The notes beneath the pieces were generated by a model. It ran no database searches. It was given only the letters and a program-made list of their open reading frames with translations, and was not told the origin of the DNA. Positions 1-5,148 of a DNA stretch of 5,148 nt are shown here, piece by piece. Made by a program: the position numbers and the translations under genes. The stretch comes from CAZHZT01 sp964537285. Lineage in GTDB: Bacteria; Bacteroidota; Bacteroidia; Chitinophagales; Saprospiraceae. The stretch spans positions 1-5,148 of the forward strand of contig CAZHZT010000212.1 in NCBI GenBank assembly GCA_964537285.1. Direction: 5' to 3'. Each line of letters begins with the position of its first letter. The first letter of the stretch is position 1.

Positions 1-25
1 AATTGAATACAGCCTTGATTTTTTG

Positions 26-51
26 CTACTTTTTTATCAAGAAAAAAGTAG
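26..51. repeat. Perfect 10-bp hairpin, CTACTTTTTT/AAAAAAGTAG
   Basis: Positions 26-35 and 42-51 are exact reverse complements around a six-base loop, ATCAAG (36-41). The whole loop is also the exact complement of CTTGAT at 14-19, so two competing pairings are possible. No T-run follows on either strand, so this is not a canonical intrinsic terminator. From memory, very similar CTTGAT...CTACTTTTTT...AAAAAAGTAG sequences are scattered through intergenic DNA of many Bacteroidota. I therefore read it as one copy of an interspersed repeat, an inference not tested by any search. Confidence 0.6.
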
Positions 52-97
52 AGAAGGCATTGGTTGAAAGAAGTCTGTAAGCGTTTTTTATGCAAAG

Positions 98-131
98 CAT
101 GAGTCAACCCGAAAATTCGGGATGACTCATG
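98..131. repeat. Long near-perfect palindrome, REP-like candidate
   Basis: Two 16-base arms (98-113 and 116-131) pair at 15 of 16 positions around an AA centre. The single mismatch is A107 against A122. The inner part is CCCGAA/TTCGGG and the outer part is CATGAGTCA/TGACTCATG. A second small hairpin, ATGC-AAA-GCAT (90-100), overlaps its left edge. Neither side carries a T-run, so simple intrinsic termination is unlikely. Possible roles are a dispersed palindromic repeat, a 3'-end stabilising structure behind the oxygenase gene, or a protein-binding site. The structure is seen directly; the role is inference. Confidence 0.65.
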
Positions 132-156
132 TTCTAATCTATTTGATGCTCCACAT

Positions 157-180
157 AACTTGTTCAAGAACAAGTTTTTT
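157..180 (+). terminator. Intrinsic terminator-like hairpin with T-run (+ direction)
   Basis: Positions 157-165 (AACTTGTTC) and 168-176 (GAACAAGTT) are perfect reverse complements. In practice this is an 8-bp stem with a CAAG loop. The stem runs into six T residues at 175-180, the layout of a rho-independent terminator for + strand transcription. On the minus strand the same hairpin lies two bases after the oxygenase stop codon but has no U-run behind it. It could cap the 3' end of that mRNA but is a poor minus-strand terminator. The stem has few G-C pairs, so strength is uncertain. Its direction suggests a convergent + strand gene left of the window. Confidence 0.5.
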
Positions 181-802
181 AACTATTTTTTAGCCACCCG
201 GCAATACTAAACCTTGGCCTTGTTGCAGGCAACACCTCGTGCTCAATTTCATCGCTTTTAAAAAAGACAACCTTCCCTCCCTCAGGTAGAATAAAAGCTT
301 CAATGGATTCTTCCAGATAAAGGATCAATTTGCCGTCATTGTCGTATTGCCAATCATCATTTAAATAAGTGACCAGAGAGAACTTACGCCCCTGATCGTT
401 TTTAAACTGATCTTTATGGCGTCGGTAAAAACTTCCGGTTTCGTAGTAGGCATAGTGAAACTCATAGTCGTTGATGCTGGTATAGCAAGTGCGATTCAGG
501 TAACTTATGAAGTTTTCGATCGTTCTTAAAAACTCCATTTCGAAGGGGTCTTTAGTGGCTTTATCAATCCAGCAGATAGTATCTCCCCGGATTTCCAGAT
601 TTTTCTGGGAGTGGAAATTTTTTCCGATTCTCGCGGAGTGCATTTCTCCTGTTTTCCGTTTTTCAAGAAGAATTCTTCGGAGATTTGAGACCAGCTCAGG
701 GGCGAAGTAATTGTTTACAACGCCGTAGCTTTGCTCCAATAAGCTGGAAATTAACTGTTCGTTTTTCTCGTCCAGCTCTGGAACGTTATGTTTTTCTTCC
801 AT
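179..802 (-). CDS. SM-20/EGL-9-type 2-oxoglutarate- and Fe(II)-dependent oxygenase (probable prolyl hydroxylase)
   Basis: This 207-residue protein is probably a cytoplasmic dioxygenase that hydroxylates a substrate while converting 2-oxoglutarate and O2 to succinate and CO2. The iron-binding triad is visible as H129-x-D131 in HKDQF and H188 in IEHEV. R197, nine residues after the distal histidine, sits where PHD-type enzymes bind the 2-oxoglutarate carboxylate. Family marks before the active site are IRGDTICWI (71-79), the counterpart of the IRGDxIxW signature of human PHD2, and YEFHYAYYETGSFYRRH (113-129). The protein ends in a typical RFSIAGWL strand. Its length suits a stand-alone catalytic domain. 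No signal peptide or membrane segment is seen. The ATG at 802 is well bounded: an in-frame TAG lies eight codons upstream (827-829) with no other start between, though there is no clear Shine-Dalgarno site. The best-known bacterial relative, Pseudomonas PPHD, hydroxylates a proline in EF-Tu; the substrate here is unknown. The fold call is firm, prolyl specificity is inference. Confidence 0.85.
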   Translation of the reverse strand: MEEKHNVPELDEKNEQLISSLLEQSYGVVNNYFAPELVSNLRRILLEKRKTGEMHSARIGKNFHSQKNLEIRGDTICWIDKATKDPFEMEFLRTIENFISYLNRTCYTSINDYEFHYAYYETGSFYRRHKDQFKNDQGRKFSLVTYLNDDWQYDNDGKLILYLEESIEAFILPEGGKVVFFKSDEIEHEVLPATRPRFSIAGWLKNS

Positions 803-891
803 TGATTTACTTCGTATAATTAGAAGCTACAGAACAAGTCGATTTTGGAAATAAAAAAATCAGGTAAATCTATAGAAAAAAACGATGATAA
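803..891. other. Intergenic gap between the two minus-strand genes
   Basis: This AT-rich gap of 89 bases separates the stop of the large gene from the ATG of the oxygenase gene. I find no strong hairpin with a T-run on the minus strand, so read-through from the large gene is plausible. I also find no convincing promoter: nothing matches the Bacteroidota -33 TTTG / -7 TAnnTTTG pair at the usual spacing. The only structure is a weak six-base pairing, GATTTT (841-846) with AAAATC (856-861). Co-transcription of the two genes is therefore the simpler reading, but it is unproven. Confidence 0.4.
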
Positions 892-3800
892 TTAATCTTT
901 TCTGAACAACTCATTGAATAATTTTTCGTAGCGGAGTGCCTTCAGGTCATTGATTCCCATCTTTTTAAGTTTGCGCTTATTATTTTTAACTCCAATGCTG
1001 CTCACGGCACCTCCCAAAAGAGAATGCACCCAATAACTGGTAATCTCGCGATGTGGATTGCGTTCGTAGAAAATAAACCCTTTGCGCTTGCGCCAAAAGC
1101 CCGGATTGTTGGATTTTACGATTTGATTGGCCCAGAAGGATAGAATGGAATTACCAAGGTGCGAATAGAAATTATCCTTTTTATCGACTAGGCGAAGTCT
1201 TAATTTGTTGTAAAGGAAGTACATTTCTCCGATGGCATAGTGTGAGTTAGCGGATATCTTAAAATCAATCTCCCGGGCCTTTCCTCTCTGGATGCGTAAG
1301 TTCGCTTCCGGAGTGATGATCTGGTTCAATAATCTTAAGTCCATTCTTCCGATGCGGCCTTTCATCTGGAAAGCATCTAGAGAATCGTTCATTTTAAAAT
1401 CCAGATTGACATCAAACCTTCCCTCGCCGTAAAGCAAGCCTTCTCCATCCAGCTCTAGCGGGGTGTCAAATAAAGAATCCTGATTGGTGAGATGCCTTAA
1501 TTGGGCCGCTAACTGATCTATACTGAATTGAGCAGGCAGCTCGGATTGCTTGGCAATGGCTGTAAAGATTAGATCACCATCCACATTGAGTGTATCAATC
1601 AGAAATGGGTACGGAATGGATTTTAACCGGCTCTGGATGAGTGGCTTTTCACGCTTCCAGAACTCCATTCGTTCGTCGCGAAGGATATTGATGCCAACCT
1701 TTTTTAGGTCAATTCTTGGAGTATGAAAAACGGGCTGAAGTAAATTACTCCATTTAAAATGATGGATTACAATGCTATCGGTGCTCAGCCTCAGGTAATC
1801 GTTTCTATATCCCAGTAACTCATTGTGTGCTTCAAAAGGCAGCCTTGGATGAAGGCTGAATTGGGTGCTAATTAGCTGTTCCTCTCTGGAATGAAACTGA
1901 ACAGACTGGCTGAGTTCGTATTCGCTCTTGGGGCCAAGAGGAAATTTGAGCTCTTCGATGCCCAGGTAAGCCTGGCTCATGTATTCTTCCAGATGCTTAA
2001 GGTCGATAAATTCATTGACCTTTATATTTTCAATGAGCAAATTAATGCCATTTACCTGTAAAGGATGTTCTCTTTTCCATAGAAAATCTGAATTATGAAT
2101 AGAGAAAGAATGAACATCGATATTCGAAAGGTTCTTTGGTAGAAGTAATTTGGTAGGAATGGAAACGGAAGCTTGCTTTTTTTCCCTTGGATCTTCGAGC
2201 AAAAACTTAAGTTGGTCAATTTCAATATTATTAACAGAAAGGCCTTGCTGCTCCATTAATTTTGGAATATCAAGACCATCCGCTTTGAATGAAGAAACCT
2301 GGAATGGGTGAACCCCATACTGGAAAATCAGGTTTTCTAAATGAATGGCTTCAAGATCGGAATCATATGAAAACGAACCGGCGCGGGTACTCATATCCTT
2401 CCAATCTATCTGTATACCTTCAGGAGCCTGTAATTGAAGTTGAGCAAAAGCCTTTCTAAAACTTTCAGCCTTTGATTGAATATTTTCTGTGTTGATGTTT
2501 TGGGCTTGAATCTTAAAATCAGGGATAAGAATATCCAGGCTGTCCGATGGAGAAATTAAGTTTATTGCTCCATTTGATAAGGTGACAGAATCCAGCATGA
2601 TTATTGGAATTGGAGGATTTTTGTCTTTTGAAGCAGTAGCATTCAACTCGTCCAGGTTAATATTGATATTTGAATTGTCTAATACTAATTTCCGGGCAGC
2701 AACAATTTTATCGTCCCAGAATTTGTTTCGGTCAAGTTCCATGATTTGAAGTCGATGCACTTCAACAATTGGTTCCCTGGAAGGGGCTTTTGTTTTAGGG
2801 CCGAGTTTAATATCGTTGATCTCATAAGAGCTTTTTTCTCCTTTGATTTTCCTGACTCGTCCAATACTTAAAGGCAGGCTGTCCGATGCTGGTTGGAAAT
2901 TAAAATCTTTAAGGCTCAGGTCGATCAATTTAGAAATGGTATCTATTTCTAAAAAGCTATTTAATTCCTTGAATTGTAATTGAGATTGATCTGGCAGGCT
3001 AAGTTTTAGTCCGGCTTTTTCAATCGAAAAGCCATTAGCCTTAAAAGGAAGCCTTAATAAGCTAGGTGGTTTATTAGGGCGGTTGCCAGGTTTGAACAAT
3101 TGAACCTGGAACTGCGGTTTTTTTATTAAAATAGAGTCCGCAGCATATTTTTTATTAATGAGGCTATCCAGAGGGCTATTTTTAATAATGATCGAAGGAA
3201 TTTGACTATTGAAAGACAGGGAGTGATTAAGGAAATCAACAGCGGTTTTTCTCAGATAATGATTCTTGCCATCCGTTTTTATCAGGGACAATGCTATATT
3301 AACAGAGTCTGATTTATAAGAAACATCTTCAATAGATAAGTTTAGAGATTGAGCAATTTGGTCGAGACTTTTCGTACGCCGACCAAGTTTAAAAGGCTGA
3401 ATTTCCAGCGTATAATTCTCAATTTTTAAAAGTTGATCAACTTCTAAGCTTGCATTAGCGATATTTAATCGTCGAATATTAATAAAAGGGATTCCCAGGC
3501 TTTCAAAGGCTTTTTTTAACTGCTCCACGGAAAAAGCTTGCTGCGAAGCTTGATTTGACCTGGGTAGAAGCAGCCTGGTCTGGGGAGCTTGGAGTTCAAT
3601 GGAAGAGAATAAAAATGGGTCGCCAAAAAAAAGCCCTATATAATCGATGTCCTGAATAGTAAAACGAGGTATTTTTTGAAAAACAAAAGGTTTATCTGTT
3701 AGTAGTGAAGTATCTACGGGTTGAATATTGAGATTTTCAATGATTAAATGAGCTTCTTTTGAGCTCATGATCAGGTTCCCAATAGTTCCTTGATGCAAGT

Positions 3801-5001
3801 CTCCGGGGAGCTTTTGAAAGACATTTCGAAGTTGGAGGTCAAAATTCCTGAAGGGCGGATCGTCTTTTGTGAAGAATAAGTCTTCCGGGTTTAGGTGAAA
3901 ATCATAAATATTGATATAATCTATATTGAGTCCCATATCAAAACCTTCAGGGGATCCAATATCGAAATTGAGGAGTGCGTCATTCAGGCAGATATGATCG
4001 ATTTGAAGCTTGGGTGCTAGTTTTGATAAAACTTTTATAATGGCTTCTTCTTCTCCAGTATTAGTGGTGGTTTTGTTCCAGTTCCGGCTAATATTAATGA
4101 CTGGATTTTTCAGTTCAACTCTGGAAATGTTTAAATCCTTTTGAAGATAAGTTTTGCGATAATCAATGCCTTGAATGGAAAGCTCGGGTATGCGAATGTC
4201 ATAGATAGATTTTTCATCATTTTTTGGCTGCCGCTGGAAGATCTCATTAATTGGCTGTAAACGGATGTTTTTAAAAGTAAGAATGGAATCTTGAGAGGAT
4301 AAACGGAACTGGTCAAACTCTAATTTGTGCAAATGATCGTTTAAGAAAAAGGCTTCCTTATTGATAATGAGCTCTACGGATTCTGCATTTAAGAATTTCC
4401 TCCGGGTTAATGTAGAATCAACGAGAAAGCGCTTGAGCACGAAGTCCAGCTCTTCGATCATCAGTTTGTCTAATGGCCTTCCCCCGTCAAAGTCATATTG
4501 AAAACGGGCGTCTTCGATTTCGAAGAGTTGTATTTCGAAAAGACGTAAATATTTGGTAATTAATTTAAAAAGGCTAACAGATTCTCCGGTAACGTTGGTT
4601 TCTTCAGGTTGTTTGAAGTCTTTTATTCGAATTTCCGGATCGACCACAGAGAGCCCTTCAATCAGTAATTTTTTCTCTAAGATGATAGCTGTAATGGAGG
4701 ACAGTTGAATCCGGAGGGCCGGAAGGTAGAATTGGAAAAGCCGTTCGTTAATGGGTTGATGGCGCAAAGAATCAGGAAAGAAAAGCACCCCGTTCACATT
4801 TAGGGTTTTTTCCCAAAAGTTGAGTTCAATACTTTCATAATTTAGGCGGTAATTTTCAGGTATTTGCTTCTGCAGGCGTTCATTAAATGCTTGACGAGCA
4901 TATCGGAAGCCCACTTCTTTAATCAAAAAGGCCACCAAAGTCCAAAAAACCAAAAAACCGATTGTAAGAATTAACCAGCGACGAATTTTGTATTTTCTCA
5001 T
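892..5001 (-). CDS. Giant AsmA-like, inner-membrane-anchored periplasmic protein (probable bridge-like lipid-transfer protein)
   Basis: The protein has 1369 residues. A short basic stretch (RKYKIRR) precedes one hydrophobic segment at about 9-27. By the positive-inside rule the rest lies in the periplasm. From about 94 to 1147 it is a long run of alternating-hydrophobicity strands with recurring motifs, separated by short polar or helical linkers, as expected of an AsmA/TamB-type beta-groove. The C-terminal part (about 1210-1340) runs from MKGRIGRMDL through a SANSHYAIGEM segment to a basic YERNPHREITSYW region. I recall similar endings in large Bacteroidota AsmA-like (DUF748-type) proteins. 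It has a single cysteine (C338) and no catalytic motif. AsmA-family members such as YhdP and TamB are implicated in phospholipid transport to the outer membrane; that role here is inference. The ATG at 5001 is the only plausible start: the next in-frame stop upstream is TGA at 5083-5085 with no ATG between. A 7-bp inverted repeat covers the start. No frameshift or truncation is seen. The superfamily call is fairly sure, the exact subfamily is not. Confidence 0.75.
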   Translation of the reverse strand: MRKYKIRRWLILTIGFLVFWTLVAFLIKEVGFRYARQAFNERLQKQIPENYRLNYESIELNFWEKTLNVNGVLFFPDSLRHQPINERLFQFYLPALRIQLSSITAIILEKKLLIEGLSVVDPEIRIKDFKQPEETNVTGESVSLFKLITKYLRLFEIQLFEIEDARFQYDFDGGRPLDKLMIEELDFVLKRFLVDSTLTRRKFLNAESVELIINKEAFFLNDHLHKLEFDQFRLSSQDSILTFKNIRLQPINEIFQRQPKNDEKSIYDIRIPELSIQGIDYRKTYLQKDLNISRVELKNPVINISRNWNKTTTNTGEEEAIIKVLSKLAPKLQIDHICLNDALLNFDIGSPEGFDMGLNIDYINIYDFHLNPEDLFFTKDDPPFRNFDLQLRNVFQKLPGDLHQGTIGNLIMSSKEAHLIIENLNIQPVDTSLLTDKPFVFQKIPRFTIQDIDYIGLFFGDPFLFSSIELQAPQTRLLLPRSNQASQQAFSVEQLKKAFESLGIPFINIRRLNIANASLEVDQLLKIENYTLEIQPFKLGRRTKSLDQIAQSLNLSIEDVSYKSDSVNIALSLIKTDGKNHYLRKTAVDFLNHSLSFNSQIPSIIIKNSPLDSLINKKYAADSILIKKPQFQVQLFKPGNRPNKPPSLLRLPFKANGFSIEKAGLKLSLPDQSQLQFKELNSFLEIDTISKLIDLSLKDFNFQPASDSLPLSIGRVRKIKGEKSSYEINDIKLGPKTKAPSREPIVEVHRLQIMELDRNKFWDDKIVAARKLVLDNSNININLDELNATASKDKNPPIPIIMLDSVTLSNGAINLISPSDSLDILIPDFKIQAQNINTENIQSKAESFRKAFAQLQLQAPEGIQIDWKDMSTRAGSFSYDSDLEAIHLENLIFQYGVHPFQVSSFKADGLDIPKLMEQQGLSVNNIEIDQLKFLLEDPREKKQASVSIPTKLLLPKNLSNIDVHSFSIHNSDFLWKREHPLQVNGINLLIENIKVNEFIDLKHLEEYMSQAYLGIEELKFPLGPKSEYELSQSVQFHSREEQLISTQFSLHPRLPFEAHNELLGYRNDYLRLSTDSIVIHHFKWSNLLQPVFHTPRIDLKKVGINILRDERMEFWKREKPLIQSRLKSIPYPFLIDTLNVDGDLIFTAIAKQSELPAQFSIDQLAAQLRHLTNQDSLFDTPLELDGEGLLYGEGRFDVNLDFKMNDSLDAFQMKGRIGRMDLRLLNQIITPEANLRIQRGKAREIDFKISANSHYAIGEMYFLYNKLRLRLVDKKDNFYSHLGNSILSFWANQIVKSNNPGFWRKRKGFIFYERNPHREITSYWVHSLLGGAVSSIGVKNNKRKLKKMGINDLKALRYEKLFNELFRKD
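1561..4722 (-). repeat. About seven degenerate protein repeats of 143-177 residues inside the AsmA-like protein
   Basis: Reading the protein, a motif of the form I-P-x-h-x-I-x-x-I-D-h, then about ten variable residues, then h-x-x-h-x-L-x-x-P-x-h-x-h, recurs near residues 94, 271, 444, 601, 744, 899 and 1073. The clearest copies are IPELSIQGIDY (271), IPRFTIQDIDY (444) and IPSIIIKN (601). Each is followed after a variable linker by a second block of the type h-x-I-x-x-h-x-h-x-x-A-x-h-x-h, such as KLQIDHICLNDALLNF (331) and PFINIRRLNIANASLEV (505). The spacing resembles the roughly 150-residue repeating beta-groove module known from VPS13-like and AsmA-like proteins. The first three or four copies are convincing by eye; the later ones are weaker. 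Confidence 0.5.
4921..4977 (-). other. N-terminal transmembrane anchor of the AsmA-like protein
   Basis: Residues 9-27 form an uninterrupted hydrophobic stretch, WLILTIGFLVFWTLVAFLI, after five basic residues in the first eight and before the charged KEVGFRYARQ. There is no lipobox cysteine and no small-residue signal-peptidase site directly after it. An uncleaved inner-membrane anchor with the C-terminal bulk in the periplasm is therefore the natural reading, as in other AsmA-family proteins. Confidence 0.8.
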
Positions 5002-5030
5002 TGGTTTGAAAAATACAAAATTTAAACCAA
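5001..5030. promoter_or_regulatory. 7-bp inverted repeat covering the start codon of the large gene
   Basis: TTGGTTT (5001-5007) and AAACCAA (5024-5030) are exact reverse complements separated by 16 A/T-rich bases. In the large gene's mRNA this would pair the last bases of the leader and the A of the AUG with a segment just upstream. The stem has only two G-C pairs and would be weak as RNA. It may instead be a protein-binding site lying between the large gene and a possible divergent gene. The repeat is seen directly; any function is inference. Confidence 0.3.
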
Positions 5031-5084
5031 AATTGCCGGGCCTGGATAATGTTTTTCGTTCTTTGACAAATTGTGTGGAACTTC

Positions 5085-5148
5085 ATGTTGTCCCTGCAAT
5101 TAAAAAAAGGTGCAGTAATCAATGTTTTAGGACCGGCCTTATTCAATT
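5085..5148 (+). CDS. Possible 5' end of a divergent gene (partial, product unknown)
   Basis: An open frame begins at ATG 5085 and runs to the window edge, giving 21 codons. It reads MLSLQLKKGAVINVLG followed by PALFN. An in-frame TGA at 5064-5066 bounds it, and GTG at 5073 is the only other start. GGAA at 5077-5080 is a weak ribosome-site candidate. The composition, a short basic patch and then a hydrophobic glycine-containing stretch, is protein-like and resembles the start of multi-pass membrane transporters such as polysaccharide flippases. That resemblance is only an impression. An open frame this short can occur by chance. If real, the gene is divergent from the AsmA-like gene with 83 bases between their starts, leaving room for a shared regulatory region. 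Confidence 0.4.
   Translation, partial: MLSLQLKKGAVINVLGPALFN

Noticed and set aside
3..80. Possible 3' end of a + strand gene (25 open codons ending in TAA at 78-80)
   Set aside because: The stretch runs straight through the hairpin repeat at 26-51 and reads as low-complexity FFIKKKVEK-type sequence. An open frame this short is expected by chance.
507..710. Open frame of 67 codons on the + strand inside the oxygenase gene
   Set aside because: It lies fully antisense to a gene with clear catalytic motifs, has an arginine- and serine-rich composition without domain features, and is best explained as a shadow frame.
167..839. Nine-base direct repeat AGAACAAGT at 167-175 and 831-839, on either side of the oxygenase gene
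   Set aside because: A nine-base match across about 650 bases of AT-rich DNA can be chance. One copy is just an arm of the hairpin at 157-176, and there are no other signs of insertion.
841..861. Inverted repeat GATTTT/AAAATC in the gap between the two genes as a terminator of the large gene
   Set aside because: The stem is six A/T-rich pairs with no following T-run on the minus strand, far below a credible intrinsic terminator.
4131..4316. Open frame of 61 codons on the minus strand inside the large gene
   Set aside because: It is an alternative frame of the AsmA-like gene, whose own frame is open throughout with consistent protein character.
5063..5068. Exact TTGACA on the + strand as a -35 promoter element
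   Set aside because: Only three of six bases match a -10 box at the 17-base spacing (TGTTGT). The site would overlap the start of the possible divergent gene, and Bacteroidota promoters use a different consensus.
5040..5075. Bacteroidota-type promoter for the large gene on the minus strand (TTTG followed 18 bases later by TATCCAGG)
   Set aside because: Only the TA of the -7 element matches; the TTTG part is missing, so the match is too weak to annotate.
4919..5146. Open frame on the minus strand overlapping the start of the large gene
   Set aside because: It uses a non-ATG start at the window edge, is cysteine- and phenylalanine-rich without recognisable features, and overlaps a better-supported start in another frame.

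Overview
The window looks like a chromosomal segment from a Bacteroidota bacterium, most likely Cytophagales or a relative. The support is indirect. Non-coding DNA is AT-rich, and the minus-strand ATG starts have A/T-rich leaders without a clear Shine-Dalgarno site. The left edge carries a CTACTTTTTT/AAAAAAGTAG hairpin of a kind I recall from Bacteroidota intergenic regions. The large AsmA-like protein has a C-terminal region that also looks Bacteroidota-like to me from memory. No database search was possible, so no species is claimed.

Layout. Positions 1-178 are non-coding and hold three hairpins: 26-51, 98-131 and 157-176. The third is followed by a T-run on the + strand. Positions 179-802 (minus) encode a 207-residue SM-20/EGL-9-type 2-oxoglutarate/Fe(II) oxygenase with an intact HxD...H...R active site. 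Positions 803-891 are a short gap without a recognisable terminator. Positions 892-5001 (minus) encode a 1369-residue, single-pass, inner-membrane-anchored AsmA-like protein that fills 80% of the window. Positions 5002-5148 are the upstream region. It contains an inverted repeat touching the start codon of the large gene and what may be the first 21 codons of a divergent gene starting at 5085.

How the parts fit. The large protein is probably a periplasmic bridge for moving lipid between the membranes. I can read about seven copies of a degenerate 143-177-residue unit in it, close to the roughly 150-residue repeating beta-groove module of bridge-like lipid-transfer proteins. The oxygenase lies downstream on the same strand and may share its transcript. 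Its motifs match protein prolyl hydroxylases, whose known bacterial example modifies EF-Tu. Nothing in the sequence shows a functional link between the two proteins, so co-transcription may be only an arrangement.

I see no CRISPR array, tRNA, rRNA, insertion sequence or recognisable defence system. The points most worth a second look are the repeat architecture of the large protein, the eukaryotic-type prolyl hydroxylase signature, and the cluster of palindromes at the left edge.
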